Positions 44,604 through 54,951 of a stretch of 64,000 nucleotides of DNA are shown in pieces. A program made the position numbers and the translations under genes. The DNA lies in contig JAQXEG010000030.1 in the NCBI GenBank assembly GCA_029250945.1, positions 1-64,000 of the forward strand. Reading direction: 5' to 3'. The notes below the pieces were generated by a model. It ran no database searches, was not told the DNA's origin, and worked only from the letters and a program-made list of their open reading frames with translations. The DNA comes from Yoonia sp. (GTDB lineage: Bacteria; Pseudomonadota; Alphaproteobacteria; Rhodobacterales; Rhodobacteraceae). Numbering within the stretch: position 1 is the stretch's first letter; every line of letters begins with the position of its first letter.

Positions 44604-46823
44604 ATGACAACGAATTTTGCCCTGTCCCTTTCATCTGATAGTATCCGCCTTTTGCACCGCGTGGCAGACGGCTGGCATTTGGTGTCGGAAACCGAACTGG
44701 ACGTGCCCGACCTTGGCGGGGCGCTGACCCAAATGCGCGAGGATGCGCTGGCGTTGGAACCGGGCGGGCTTCGGACGAAGGTGTTGATCCCAACGTCACA
44801 GATCAAATTCGTCACACTCGAAACCGCCCAGACCAGCCTTGACGATGTCATGGCCGCACTTGAGGGCGCGACCCCCTATGCGACCAGCGATCTGGTGGTT
44901 GATTTCGATCGCAACGGCGGGCGCACCTTCATCGCTGCCGTCGCCAGAGAGACGCTGGACGAGGCAGAAGGTTTCGCCAAACAATACGACTTTGCCCCGG
45001 TCAGTTTTGCCGCTGTGCCGAACCCAATGACATTCGGGTCAGAGGTGTTCTTTGGCCCCACCAGTATCGCCGCAACGTTGACCGACACGCCTATCACGCG
45101 TGATGCACAGCCCGTCGTCGTCACAGGCACCGCCACAATGCCCGCCGCACCGCTCGCGCCAGAGGACGTGCCTGTCTTTGCGCCGCGCCCAAGCGAAACG
45201 CCAGCGGTCACCCCCAAAATTAGCAGGACACCAACGCCGGAAGTGGCCCCGCCCGTCGTCGCAGCGCCCCAGGTCACGGCACCAGTAGCGCCGGAGGATC
45301 AACCCGCCGCCGAAATCGCCGCCTTTGCATCCACAAGGTCCGCAGGTGCGGCCCCGCCAAAAGAACCAGCCGCGAAAAAGCCAAGCCGCGCAGACCGCAA
45401 AGCTGAAAAAGCAGCCGCATTTGCGACCAAACAGGCCCAGCCCGTGCGCGGCAAGCCTAAATTCCTAGGGCTGATCTTGACCGCGATCCTGATCCTGCTC
45501 ATGGCGCTGGTCGCACTTTGGGCATCAACGCTGTCCGAGGAAGACGTCGCCAACTGGTTCGGATTTGGCACAGGCGGGATCGTTGAAACCGCAGAAATAC
45601 CGCCCCCCGACATTGTCCCTGCCACAGCGCCTATCGACACTGCGACAGTCACCCCCGAAGTGGCCGAAGAATCCGCGCTCCCGCAATTGCGCGAAACCGT
45701 GCTTGGCCGTGTGCTAAGCCCTGCTGAGGCCGCGCGCATCTACGCCGCGACAGGTGTCTGGCAACGCGCACCGCGCCTGCCGCTGAAACCCACGACCAGC
45801 GCACTGACCGTCAACCGACCCAGATTTGCCCGTTCTGCGGCGTCTGCTCCGCAACCTGCCCTGCCGCAGGTTGTCGACCAGCTGCCCGATCTGACGTTTC
45901 TGGCCCCAATCAATCCACCCGCCTTTGGGTCTGACTTTGCCCGCGACACGAACGGCTTTATCCTTGCCACGCCAGAAGGGACCATGACGCCGCAAGGCGC
46001 ATTTGTGATCGCGGGTGCACCGCCACGCAAACCGCCCCTGCGCAAACCAATTATCGCCGAACCCGTCGTGCCAGAAGCCCTGCCCGACGCGCCCGACGGT
46101 GTTGTGGTTATCGCGGGTCGTCCAACGAAAACCCCGCCAGTGCGGCCCGCATTCGCCCCGCGGGAACCAGCCGTAGAAACACCTGCACCTCTGCCAGAAA
46201 TCGCAGGTTTCCGACCCAAATTGCGACCAGCAAGCCTTGCGCCCGTTGCGCCAATTGCACCAGAGCTGACCGTGGCCGAGGCAGGTAAACGCCCCAAATC
46301 GCGCCCCGCTGGCCTTGCGCCCGCACCCGTACCCGAGGCACCAACGCCCGATATCACAGATGTGGTCGCCGCCATCGCCGCCGCCGTCCCCGAAAGCCCG
46401 TTTGTCACACCAACAGCCCGCGCTGTCGCGGCATCATCACGGCCCGACACCCGCCCGCGCAACTTTGCCAGTGTCGTGTCCCGCGCCCGTGACCAAGCAG
46501 CCCAGCAAGCCGCCCGCGCCGCAAGCGCCCAACCGGCCGTCCGCGCATCTAGCCAACCCGCCCGCCCGTCCGGCAACACACCCGGCAGCGTCGCCAAGGC
46601 CGCGACCCTCGACAACGCGATCCGCCTGCGTGACGTCAACCTGATCGGTGTGTACGGGCGGCCCAATAACCGTCGCGCCCTCGTTCGGTTGGGCAATGGG
46701 CGCTACTTAAAGGTCGAGATCGGCAGCCGCCTCGACGGAGGGCGTGTCACCGCGATTGGTGACAGCGCGCTCAACTACGTCAAACGGGGCAAAACCATCG
46801 CCCTGCAACTGCCTTCGGGATAA
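44604..46823 (+). CDS. Large Pro/Ala-rich single-pass membrane protein with GspL-like and GspC/PilP-like ends
   Basis: The 739 residues have three parts. The N-terminal domain (1-165: FALSLSSDSIRLLHRVADGW, KVLIPTSQIKFVTLET, AALEGATPYATSDLVVDF) resembles the cytoplasmic half of GspL/PilM-type secretion ATPase-like folds. One membrane helix lies at about 287-309 (FLGLILTAILILLMALVALWAS). A very Pro/Ala-rich periplasmic stretch with repeated KRPKSRP/FRPKLRP-like units follows. The compact C-terminus (675-739: LIGVYGRPNNRRALVRLGNG, KVEIGSRLDGGRVTAIGDSAL) resembles the HR domain of GspC/PilP. The fold calls are inference by eye. No pilin or secretin genes are nearby. It precedes a Kef antiporter by 17 nt. 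Confidence 0.7.
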   Translation: MTTNFALSLSSDSIRLLHRVADGWHLVSETELDVPDLGGALTQMREDALALEPGGLRTKVLIPTSQIKFVTLETAQTSLDDVMAALEGATPYATSDLVVDFDRNGGRTFIAAVARETLDEAEGFAKQYDFAPVSFAAVPNPMTFGSEVFFGPTSIAATLTDTPITRDAQPVVVTGTATMPAAPLAPEDVPVFAPRPSETPAVTPKISRTPTPEVAPPVVAAPQVTAPVAPEDQPAAEIAAFASTRSAGAAPPKEPAAKKPSRADRKAEKAAAFATKQAQPVRGKPKFLGLILTAILILLMALVALWASTLSEEDVANWFGFGTGGIVETAEIPPPDIVPATAPIDTATVTPEVAEESALPQLRETVLGRVLSPAEAARIYAATGVWQRAPRLPLKPTTSALTVNRPRFARSAASAPQPALPQVVDQLPDLTFLAPINPPAFGSDFARDTNGFILATPEGTMTPQGAFVIAGAPPRKPPLRKPIIAEPVVPEALPDAPDGVVVIAGRPTKTPPVRPAFAPREPAVETPAPLPEIAGFRPKLRPASLAPVAPIAPELTVAEAGKRPKSRPAGLAPAPVPEAPTPDITDVVAAIAAAVPESPFVTPTARAVAASSRPDTRPRNFASVVSRARDQAAQQAARAASAQPAVRASSQPARPSGNTPGSVAKAATLDNAIRLRDVNLIGVYGRPNNRRALVRLGNGRYLKVEIGSRLDGGRVTAIGDSALNYVKRGKTIALQLPSG

Positions 46824-46840
46824 GCCAGCAATAGGGCGTC

Positions 46841-48703
46841 ATGGAAAACTTTCTTTTCCAAGCAACGATTTACCTTGGTGCCGCAGTTATTGCGGTGCCG
46901 CTAGCAGCGCGGCTCGGCCTTGGGTCTGTGCTGGGTTATCTTGGTGCGGGTATCATTATCGGCCCAGTTTTTGGCCTTGTCGGAACAGAGGCGAAAGACA
47001 TCCAGCATTTCGCCGAATTTGGCGTTGTGATGATGCTGTTCCTGATCGGGTTAGAGTTAGAGCCGCGCGCGCTTTGGGCCATGCGGCGCAAGCTGGTTGG
47101 CTTGGGTGGGCTACAAATTCTGGTGACGTTTGCGGCCATTATGGTTGCGGCACTTTTGCTCGGGTTTGACGCGCAAACGGGTGCTGCCATAGGCATGATT
47201 TTCGCCCTGTCATCCACCGCGATTGTCCTGCAAACCCTGCATGAAAAGGGGTTGATGGGCACACAAGGCGGGCGCTCTGTGTTTTCGGTTCTGCTAACCC
47301 AAGACATCGCGGTGATCCCGATGCTGGCCCTGTTGCCGTTGCTGGTCGTCGCGGCCCCCATGACCCTGTCACCTGACGGATCGCTGATGCGGTTGGCCGA
47401 GGCCGAGGATGCCCATCATAGCCTCAGCCTTGTGGACGGGTTGCCCGGTTGGGGCGTGACCCTTGTGACATTGGGTGCGGTCGCCGCGATCATCCTCGTC
47501 GGCGTGTTCCTGACACGTCCGGTTTTCCGCTATATCCACCACGCCAATTTGCGTGAAATGTACACCGCCCTCGCCCTGCTTATGGTGGTGTCGATCTCCG
47601 TGCTGATGTCGATGGTCGGTATATCGCCTGCGCTTGGCACCTTTTTGGCGGGTGTTGTGCTGGCCAACTCTGAATTTCGCCACGAACTCGAAAGCGACCT
47701 TGAACCGTTCAAGGGGCTGCTGCTGGGGCTGTTTTTTATCACGGTCGGGGCCGGCATTGATTTCGCACTGCTCGCAGAACAACCGATGTTCATCGTCGGG
47801 GCGACACTCGCCGTCATCTTGATCAAGGGCGTGATCCTGTTCGGCCTGTCGGTCGTTTTCGCGATGGGGGGCAAGGATCGCTGGCTCTTTGTCCTAAGCC
47901 TCGCGCAAGCGGGCGAATTCGGCTTCGTGCTGTTGTCATTCTCAGTTCAACAAGGGATTGTGGGGAACGCGCTGTCATCCACTCTTTTGCTTATCATCGC
48001 CCTGTCGATGCTGGTCACCCCACTCTTGTTCATCATTTATGACCAATTGGGAAAACGCCTGTCTGACACCGATCATGAGGCCGCCGATGACGTCGACACG
48101 CAAGGCACCGTGATCATCGCAGGCATCGGGCGCTTTGGGCAGATTGTGAACCGTTTGGTGCAATCGGCGGGGTTTTCGACCGTGGCCATCGACAACGATC
48201 TGCGCACTGTGCAGATGATGCGCAAATTAGGGTTTCGCGGCTTCTTTGGTGATCCAACGCGGCCCGACCTGCTGAACGCGGCGGGGCTGGATGAGGCGAG
48301 AATTCTGGTCACCGCGATTGATGATCGGGCATCCGCCGTCAAGCTTGTGACCTTTGTGCGCAAGGCGCGTCCTGATATCCATATCATTGCCCGCGCCCGC
48401 GACCGTGTGCATGTCTATGAACTCTATGCCGCAGGTGCCAACGATATTATCCGAGAGACTTTTGACGGGTCATTACGGGCCGGACGCTACGCGCTTGAAA
48501 ACCTTGGCCTATCGGAATTCGAGGCCGCAGAAGCCACGCAAATGTTCTATGATCACGACCGCGCCACAGTGCGCGAGCTGGCGGAACTGTGGAAGCCGGG
48601 TGTCGCGCTGGCCGATAATCCGACCTATGTGGCGCGCGCAAAAGAGCTGAACAATGACCCTGAAACAGCCCTTGCCGCGCGCACCCCAAAAGGTGACAGT
48701 TAG
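46841..48703 (+). CDS. Kef-type K+/H+ antiporter (CPA2) with RCK/TrkA-N domain
   Basis: The 620 residues consist of an N-terminal CPA2 exchanger of about 12 helices (residue 1-400) and a TrkA-N nucleotide-binding domain (about 415-545). Markers are [16 protein letters not shown] (about 28), [20 protein letters not shown] (about 57), [20 protein letters not shown] (about 115), and [17 protein letters not shown] with the distal Asp in FSTVAIDND (about 425-455). It resembles glutathione-gated KefB/KefC, so it probably releases potassium under electrophile stress; no KefG/KefF partner is beside it. Confidence 0.9.
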   Translation: MENFLFQATIYLGAAVIAVPLAARLGLGSVLGYLGAGIIIGPVFGLVGTEAKDIQHFAEFGVVMMLFLIGLELEPRALWAMRRKLVGLGGLQILVTFAAIMVAALLLGFDAQTGAAIGMIFALSSTAIVLQTLHEKGLMGTQGGRSVFSVLLTQDIAVIPMLALLPLLVVAAPMTLSPDGSLMRLAEAEDAHHSLSLVDGLPGWGVTLVTLGAVAAIILVGVFLTRPVFRYIHHANLREMYTALALLMVVSISVLMSMVGISPALGTFLAGVVLANSEFRHELESDLEPFKGLLLGLFFITVGAGIDFALLAEQPMFIVGATLAVILIKGVILFGLSVVFAMGGKDRWLFVLSLAQAGEFGFVLLSFSVQQGIVGNALSSTLLLIIALSMLVTPLLFIIYDQLGKRLSDTDHEAADDVDTQGTVIIAGIGRFGQIVNRLVQSAGFSTVAIDNDLRTVQMMRKLGFRGFFGDPTRPDLLNAAGLDEARILVTAIDDRASAVKLVTFVRKARPDIHIIARARDRVHVYELYAAGANDIIRETFDGSLRAGRYALENLGLSEFEAAEATQMFYDHDRATVRELAELWKPGVALADNPTYVARAKELNNDPETALAARTPKGDS

Positions 48704-49713
48704 GCGTCGCTGACGCCTGCCTCGGCGAATGTTGCCATGCCGGAATGACAGGCCACCGCCGCCTTCAGGATACCTATCGCCAACGCGCCGCCGGACCCTT
48801 CACCAAGCCGCAGGCCAAGCGCCAAAAGCGGCTCTTTCCCGATGCCATCAAGTAGACGGCGATGCGCGCCCTCTGCGCTCAGATGCCCGGCAACCGTGTG
48901 ATCCAGCGCGCCATCGTGGGCCTTGTGTAAGGCCGCCGCAGCCGCCGAACAAATGAACCCGTCCAAGATGACAGGAATGCGGTGCGCCCGCGCCGCCGCA
49001 ATCGCACCAGCCATCGCGGCCAGTTCGCGCCCGCCCAAACAACGCAACGCGTTCAGCGGATCGGTCGTATCGTGCAACGCCAAACCGCGTGCGACGACGT
49101 CTGTTTTGCGGGCCAGACCCGCATCATCAACGCCAGTCCCGCGCCCTGTCCAATCCGCCGGATCACCGCCCAGAACGGCCGCAGCCACAGCGGCGGCAGA
49201 GGTCGTGTTGCCGATCCCCATCTCGCCAGTCACCAGCAGATCCGACGCCGGATCAACCGCGTTCCAGCCAGTTTGTAAGGCGTCCACAAAAGCGGCCTCA
49301 GTCATTGCAGGGGCAGTCGTAAAATCAGCAGTGGGTGTTTCAAGATCCAGCGCGTGTACATCCATCTTGGCCCCAAACGCCTTGGATAGTTGGTTGATCG
49401 CCGCACCACCATGTTCAAAATTTGCGACCATCTGCACCGTTACTTCGGGCGGGAACGCAGACACGCCTTGGGCGCAAACGCCGTGGTTGCCCGCGAAAAT
49501 GATCACCTGCGGCGCGTTGATTGTAGGCCGCGCATCGCCGCGCCAACCCGCATACCAGATCGCAATATTCTCTAGCCGACCCAAGGCACCTGGTGGCTTG
49601 GTCAATTGGCTGTTGCGGTCTGTGGCGCCCGCATGGGCATCCGCATCTACCGCAGGGGCCGCAGCCAAAACGTCACGAAATTCTTGAACTGTGGAAAATG
49701 GCGCTGACATCAT
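48700..49713 (-). CDS. cobT: Nicotinate-nucleotide--dimethylbenzimidazole phosphoribosyltransferase CobT
   Basis: Makes alpha-ribazole phosphate for the lower ligand of cobalamin. The 337 residues start at ATG 49713 ([18 protein letters not shown]). Markers are [18 protein letters not shown] (about residue 38-55), [29 protein letters not shown] (about 72-100), [18 protein letters not shown] (about 165), and the catalytic Glu region [14 protein letters not shown] near the end. The extra 64 residues of the longer reading are the divergent cobS promoter. cobS starts 73 nt away on the other strand. Confidence 0.95.
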   Translation of the reverse strand: MMSAPFSTVQEFRDVLAAAPAVDADAHAGATDRNSQLTKPPGALGRLENIAIWYAGWRGDARPTINAPQVIIFAGNHGVCAQGVSAFPPEVTVQMVANFEHGGAAINQLSKAFGAKMDVHALDLETPTADFTTAPAMTEAAFVDALQTGWNAVDPASDLLVTGEMGIGNTTSAAAVAAAVLGGDPADWTGRGTGVDDAGLARKTDVVARGLALHDTTDPLNALRCLGGRELAAMAGAIAAARAHRIPVILDGFICSAAAAALHKAHDGALDHTVAGHLSAEGAHRRLLDGIGKEPLLALGLRLGEGSGGALAIGILKAAVACHSGMATFAEAGVSDA

Positions 49714-49786
49714 GTCCTCATTGCGATTAGGGTCAGCCCTGTCTAACGCAGACTGACCAGATGAAAAGACCACAAGGGGCAAGATA

Positions 49787-50563
49787 GTGACCGATTCCGA
49801 CACAAACCCGACCTTGGCCGCCAGTGACGTTGGTGCAGCCATTGGCCTGCTGACCCGTATCCCCGTGCGCGTTGACATGGACCGTGCGACCGCGCGCGGT
49901 GCCAAGGCCGCGTGGGCCTACCCCATCGCGGGTCTGACCGTAGGGTTCTTAGTCGGGATCGTTGGGATTGGTGCTTCCTTGCTTGGCGTCCCTGCCCCGC
50001 TTGCGGCTGCCCTTGGGCTTGCCGTCGGGATCATCGTGACGGGTGCCATGCACGAAGACGGGCTGGCCGATACCGCCGATGGACTTTGGGGTGGGTGGGA
50101 CCCCGAAGGGCGGCTCAAGATCATGAAGGACAGCTATATCGGGGCCTATGGGGTCATTGCGATTGTGCTGTCGCTGCTGATCCGCTGGATGATCCTGACC
50201 ACCCTAATTGATGCGGACGGTGGCCTGTGGATGATCATCGCTATCGCAGCCCTTAGCCGGACCGCGATGGTGGTACTGATGACGTGGCTACCAAATGCGC
50301 GGACCGGCGGGCTAAGCCGTGCGGTTGGGCGGCCTGACAAAATGACAGCCGTGATCGCAGCAGCGATTGGCGGCGGTTTCGCAATCATCAGCTTGGGTGG
50401 CACGATCATCATCGCCGCAGGCATCACCGTGCTGGCGACACTTGGCTGTGGGATTATCGCGCGGGCCAAGATCGGCGGGCAAACCGGCGATATCCTTGGC
50501 GCGACGCAACAGATTTGCGAAATGGGGTTGGGGATCGGGCTGATCTGCGCCCTAGCACTGTAA
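49787..50563 (+). CDS. cobS: Adenosylcobinamide-GDP ribazoletransferase CobS
   Basis: Membrane enzyme joining alpha-ribazole (phosphate) to adenosylcobinamide-GDP, the last step of cobalamin assembly. The 258 residues start with GTG at 49787 behind AAGGGGC. Markers are [13 protein letters not shown] (about residue 18), [37 protein letters not shown] (about 85-121, the acidic Mg site) and [23 protein letters not shown] (about 225-247). Six to seven helices. It is divergent from cobT and its 3' end overlaps the VCBS gene by 12 nt. Confidence 0.95.
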   Translation: MTDSDTNPTLAASDVGAAIGLLTRIPVRVDMDRATARGAKAAWAYPIAGLTVGFLVGIVGIGASLLGVPAPLAAALGLAVGIIVTGAMHEDGLADTADGLWGGWDPEGRLKIMKDSYIGAYGVIAIVLSLLIRWMILTTLIDADGGLWMIIAIAALSRTAMVVLMTWLPNARTGGLSRAVGRPDKMTAVIAAAIGGGFAIISLGGTIIIAAGITVLATLGCGIIARAKIGGQTGDILGATQQICEMGLGIGLICALAL

Positions 50564-51273
50564 CGCGGCAGATAGCGACGCGCGGCCCGTGTACGGACCG
50601 ACATCGCGCGACACCAGCATGCCATCCACAAGGCGTGTGGCGATCACGCGGGACCAATCCGCGCTTGCCGTGATCACCTCGACCGCGTCAGGACAAACGC
50701 GCATACCGCCACCGATGTCACGCTCACCAATGCGGTGGTTCGTGACATTGGGCGCCTCGGCGACCAGCTCCAACCGGACGGCACCTGTGTCCAAAGGCAC
50801 ATAGCGGAACACCCGCAAGGTCTTGGCCAGATACGGGCGATCGACATAGGCGATTTCCACAAACCCGTCGCCATCCATATCCGCAGCACTCGCGACAGAC
50901 AGCCAACAAAATGGGCGGCCGATAAATTCGTTTGCGGCGCGTTGCACAAGACGGTCATCGTCATCCATCTCCCAAACAGCCAGCCGTGCGCCGACAAGTT
51001 CATGGGATTCGACCACAATCACCTCTGGCGCGCCATCGCCATCCAAATCAACCACACGGGGTGCGGTGTCCTAAAACACGACCAATTCGGACCAAACGGC
51101 AATGCGTTCCGCCCCATTGGCAAGGGTCACGCAAAGCCCCGCATGTTCAATATTATCCCCTAGGATGGCATGGGCATAACGCGTCGTCGGTTCGACGTAA
51201 TCGGCGGCAATAATCGTTTCGGCCTGCACCGTGCTGGCAGAGGCCAAGACCATGAATGCTGCCGCCAACCGCA

Positions 51274-51274
<1 letters not shown>
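50552..51274 (-). pseudogene. VCBS/FG-GAP repeat exported protein with an in-frame stop
   Basis: The reading frame starts at ATG 51274 (MRLAAAFMVLASASTVQA, a signal peptide). It runs through ERIAVWSELVVF, meets TAG at 51071-51073, and continues in the same frame as DTAPRVVDLDGDGAPEVIVVESHEL to the stop at 50552. Without the stop it would be a 240-residue protein with VCBS/FG-GAP-like DxDGDG calcium loops (VDLDGDG, ADMDGDGF). GAG to TAG is one base change. ATG overlaps the ferredoxin stop (TAATG), so translation would be coupled. Sequencing error, pseudogene or suppression cannot be separated here. Confidence 0.72.
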
Positions 51275-51684
<410 letters not shown>

Positions 51685-51793
51685 TTACTGTGCTTTGCGC
51701 GACAACGTGATGGGAAATTTCAAAGACTTCTTTTGCAACAGCGCCATGATGCGGGTAACGAGAGTCAGAATTGCCAGCAAATAGGCAGAGCAG

Positions 51794-52300
51794 ATGAGAA
51801 TTCTAGTTCCCTTTCTGGCGTTTGCCGCCTGCGTGGCCGCCCCAGTGGCGCCTGACAATGTGTTGATCGATATGGGTCAGATTGAAACGGCGACCGACGG
51901 GCGCTGTTTTGCAAATGATGTGGCCTCCGCTGTGATTGAAACGGTCACGATCCAAGAGGTGGACCAGCCAGAGCTGCGTGATGCAGACGGCACCATCACC
52001 CGCCCTGCATCCTTTCGCACGATCACACGCGAACAGATCGTGCGCGAACGGACCGATATCCGGTTCGAGACGATTTGCCCGCAAAACTACACCGCTGAAT
52101 TTGTCACGACCTTGCAGTGGGCACTTAAGGCGCGGGGCATCTATGCCGGCGCAATCAATGGAACCTTGGATGCCCAAACCGGTGCCGCGATCCAAAGATT
52201 CCAGCGGCGCTCTGGCCCCGATACACAGCTTTTGCCGATTGAAACAGCGCGGACCCTTGGGATTGCCGCGCTATCCCGCGCCCAGCTGAACGCCGGATAG
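51794..52300 (+). CDS. Peptidoglycan-binding domain protein, possible lipoprotein
   Basis: The 168 residues begin MRILVPFLAFAACVAAPVAP, a signal sequence with a lipobox-like FAAC at residue 10-13. The middle part (VIETVTIQEVDQPELRDADG, FRTITREQIVRERTDIRFETICPQ) is of unknown fold with two cysteines. The C-terminal PG_binding_1 repeat is [37 protein letters not shown] (about 108-144). It is probably anchored to a membrane and bound to the wall. It converges with degP; a shared hairpin separates them. Confidence 0.82.
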   Translation: MRILVPFLAFAACVAAPVAPDNVLIDMGQIETATDGRCFANDVASAVIETVTIQEVDQPELRDADGTITRPASFRTITREQIVRERTDIRFETICPQNYTAEFVTTLQWALKARGIYAGAINGTLDAQTGAAIQRFQRRSGPDTQLLPIETARTLGIAALSRAQLNAG

Positions 52301-52301
52301 C

Positions 52302-52330
52302 AAAAAGGCCACGCAAATGCGCAGCCCTTT
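52302..52330. terminator. Bidirectional hairpin between PG-binding gene and degP
   Basis: AAAAAGGC, CGC-AAAT-GCG and GCCCTTT form a stem with a small symmetric internal loop (52302-52330). It has an A-run on one side and a short T-run on the other. It suits termination of both convergent genes. Confidence 0.6.
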
Positions 52331-52351
52331 CATCATTATTTTGAGGTCGGT

Positions 52352-53830
52352 TTAGTCGTCGCCAAGCAGCAGCGCCTCGAACCGTGGATCGCCACCGCGC
52401 CGCAGCAGCAACAGAACCGACGTACGGCCCGCCTCGCGGGCGGCGTCGATCTGCGCCTCAAATTCAGCCACTGTTGTGACATCCTCGCGGTTGGCTTTTT
52501 CGATCAGATCACCGGGGACAAAGCCCTTGGTTGCCGCGTCGCTATCGGGATCAATCGCCGTGATCACAAGGCCCGTCGCGTCAGACAATGAAAACTGCTC
52601 GGTCAGCTCTGGTGTGATTTCCGACAATATCATGCCAAGCACCGATGCGGGGGCTTCGGGTTCTTGTGCGGCGGCGGGGAATGCGGCAGCCTCGGATGTT
52701 TCACGACGGCCCAGAACCACGGTCAGGTTTTCCAAATCACCGTTACGCAGCACAACAACGGGCACCTTTTTGCCAACGGGAGAGTTGCCGACAATACGCA
52801 CCAATTCGCGCGTGTCTTCGATTGCGATACCGTCAAAGTTGGTGATCAAATCGCCAGCCAACATGCCCGCGTCTTCCGCAGGACCGGCAGGTACGGAGGT
52901 GACAAGCGCACCAGCGGTGGTTTCCAAACCGTCAATCGCGTCGATCATATCGGGGGTCACGTCCTGAATACGCACGCCCAACCAGCCGCGGCGGGTTTCG
53001 CCAAAATCGATCAGCTGGTCGACCACATTGGTCACAACAGCGGATGACATCGCAAAGCCAATCCCAATAGACCCACCATTGGGGGACAAGATCGCGGTGT
53101 TCACGCCGATGACTTCGGCATTCATATTAAACAACGGACCGCCAGAGTTACCGCGGTTGATCGCAGCATCGGTCTGGATGTAATCATCATATGTTCCCGA
53201 AAGCGCGCGGTTGCGGGCGGATACGATACCAGCCGAAACAGAGAACCCCTGCCCCAGCGGGTTACCCATCGCCATGACCCAGTCGCCAACCCGGGCGCCG
53301 ACATCGTTGCTGTCGCCGAATTCCACGAATTCAAGACCATCCAGATCAACCTTCAACACCGCGATGTCGGTATTTGGGTCAGTGCCAACCAATTCAGCTG
53401 GCACGCCTTCCTCGCCACCGGGGAAGAATTCGATCAGGATCTCATCTGCACCTTCGATCACGTGGTTGTTCGTGACGATATAACCGTCGGACGAGATTAC
53501 AAAACCGGAACCAAGCGCGGATGAACGACGCGGCGCACCGCGTTCACCGTTTTCCAGATCGTTGAAGAAATCCTCGAACGGGGACCCTTCTGGCACAACG
53601 CCTTGGGGGCCGGTGCGACCGGCGATCGTGGTCGAGGTGGTGATGTTGACCACGGACGGGCTCACCTCTTCGGCCAGTTCGGCGAATGTCACGGGACGGG
53701 TTTGGGCCTCCGACGGGACAGCTTGGGCGAACACCAGCGCAAAACTGACGGCGGCCCCTGTCAACAGCACACGCAACGCGTTCTGCCGGTCGGCATGTAG
53801 ATGATGAATAGCGATAGCCTTCGATGTCAC
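52352..53830 (-). CDS. degP: DegP/DegQ-type periplasmic serine protease (HtrA)
   Basis: Periplasmic quality-control protease of 492 residues. The start is GTG at 53830, behind AAAGGAG; the earlier ATG-based reading has no ribosome site. A signal region around residue 20-43 ends SEA-Q. The trypsin fold has the catalytic triad: His in SDGYIVTNNHVIEGADE, Asp in DPNTDIAVLKVDLD, Ser in INRGNSGGPLFNMN. Two PDZ domains follow (GWLGVRIQDVTPDMIDAI and SVLGMILSEITPELTEQF). It lies downstream of hflC but behind a terminator, so it probably has its own promoter. Confidence 0.94.
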   Translation of the reverse strand: MTSKAIAIHHLHADRQNALRVLLTGAAVSFALVFAQAVPSEAQTRPVTFAELAEEVSPSVVNITTSTTIAGRTGPQGVVPEGSPFEDFFNDLENGERGAPRRSSALGSGFVISSDGYIVTNNHVIEGADEILIEFFPGGEEGVPAELVGTDPNTDIAVLKVDLDGLEFVEFGDSNDVGARVGDWVMAMGNPLGQGFSVSAGIVSARNRALSGTYDDYIQTDAAINRGNSGGPLFNMNAEVIGVNTAILSPNGGSIGIGFAMSSAVVTNVVDQLIDFGETRRGWLGVRIQDVTPDMIDAIDGLETTAGALVTSVPAGPAEDAGMLAGDLITNFDGIAIEDTRELVRIVGNSPVGKKVPVVVLRNGDLENLTVVLGRRETSEAAAFPAAAQEPEAPASVLGMILSEITPELTEQFSLSDATGLVITAIDPDSDAATKGFVPGDLIEKANREDVTTVAEFEAQIDAAREAGRTSVLLLLRRGGDPRFEALLLGDD

Positions 53831-53954
53831 GAGATAAACTCCTTTACACAGACATGGGCGAACGGGGCGAACCCCGCCTCCCTTGATACTGTGCATGTAG
53901 GTCGCGTGGTCTGCAACGCAAACGTTGCTCACGCGGGGGTGAAAGAATTGCCCA

Positions 53955-53967
53955 AATTGTAACAATT
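53955..53967. promoter_or_regulatory. 13-bp palindrome upstream of degP
   Basis: AATTGT-A-ACAATT lies 125 nt before the degP start in the 242-nt hflC-degP gap. It could be an operator; no matching regulator is known from this window. Confidence 0.25.
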
Positions 53968-54016
53968 CATTCTGGCACCCTGAAGGCGATAAATGCCAAC
54001 ATTATCAGCCACATAG

Positions 54017-54045
54017 AAAAGGGCCGCCCAAGAAATTGGGCGACC
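54017..54045 (-). terminator. Terminator after hflC
   Basis: CGCCCAA and TTGGGCG (54025-54042) form a stem with a 4-nt loop. On the minus strand the hairpin runs into GCCCTTTTCT. Confidence 0.7.
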
Positions 54046-54072
54046 CCATCAAGATGATTGGCAAGATTTCTC

Positions 54073-54951
54073 TTACTCAGATGACGCGCCGGTATCGGAT
54101 TTGAGATAATTAAAGAACTCATTATCCGGCGACAGCACCATCGTGGAATTCCCGGGGCGCAGCGCACGGGCATAGGCTGTCATAGAGCGGTAGAATTCAA
54201 AGAATTCAGGGTCCGCGCCAAAGCTTTCGGCAAAGATCGCGTTGCGTTCGGCATCCGCCTCACCGCGCGTAATCTCGGCCTGACGCTGGCTTTCGGATAC
54301 CAGTTCAACCACAGTACGGTCGGCTTGGGCGCGAACACGCAGCGCCGCCTCGTTACCGCGGGCGATTTCATCGGCGGCTTCGCGTTCCCGCTCTGCCTTC
54401 ATCCGCTCATAGGTCGCGTTCAAGTTTTCGGGCGGCAAATCGGTGCGCTTCAAACGCACGTCAACCACCTGAAGCCCAAGGCCGCGGGCTTCTGCGATGG
54501 CTCCGTTCCGAATGCGCAGCATCAATGCGGCACGGTCGGTGGACAGGATATCGTTGGATGATACAGACCCCAAAACCTCACGGGTTTCGGCCCGCAAAAT
54601 ACTGTCGAGACGGCGCGCAGCGGTGTCTTCACCACCGCCACCAACGGCCTGACGGAACTGTTCCACATCTGCGATGCGGTAGCGGGCGAACGCATCAACG
54701 ACCAAACGACGGTCATCAGACGGCGTGATTTCCAGTGGCTCCAGATCGCGGCTCAGGATGCGGTCGTCGTAGCGGACCACTTCTTGCAGGAACGGCAGTT
54801 TGAAGCCCAAACCGGGATCTTCTTGGACCTTTACGATCTGACCAAATTGCAGAACAAGCGCTTTTTGACGTTCGTCCACGATGAATACCGACGACGCGGC
54901 CGCAACAACGGCAACAACAACGGCGGGCAATAGAAAAGCTGAAGCGCGCAT
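54073..54951 (-). CDS. hflC: HflC, SPFH-domain modulator of FtsH
   Basis: The 292 residues have an N-terminal membrane anchor (about 5-23: FLLPAVVVAVVAAASSVFIV) and then the SPFH/band-7 domain. This starts DERQKALVLQFGQIVKVQEDPGLGFKLPF, contains LDSILRAETREVLGSVSSNDIL, and has the helical stretch EREREAADEIARGNEAALRVRAQADRTVVEL (about 190-225). With HflK it forms the large periplasm-facing assembly around FtsH that tunes membrane-protein proteolysis. Its ATG overlaps the hflK stop by 1 nt (TAATG). Confidence 0.95.
   Translation of the reverse strand: MRASAFLLPAVVVAVVAAASSVFIVDERQKALVLQFGQIVKVQEDPGLGFKLPFLQEVVRYDDRILSRDLEPLEITPSDDRRLVVDAFARYRIADVEQFRQAVGGGGEDTAARRLDSILRAETREVLGSVSSNDILSTDRAALMLRIRNGAIAEARGLGLQVVDVRLKRTDLPPENLNATYERMKAEREREAADEIARGNEAALRVRAQADRTVVELVSESQRQAEITRGEADAERNAIFAESFGADPEFFEFYRSMTAYARALRPGNSTMVLSPDNEFFNYLKSDTGASSE

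Noticed and set aside
45740-46696. 318-codon minus-strand frame inside the Pro-rich protein gene
   Set aside because: A Pro/Ala-rich plus strand gives Gly/Arg/Ala-rich antisense frames; no start context or homology.
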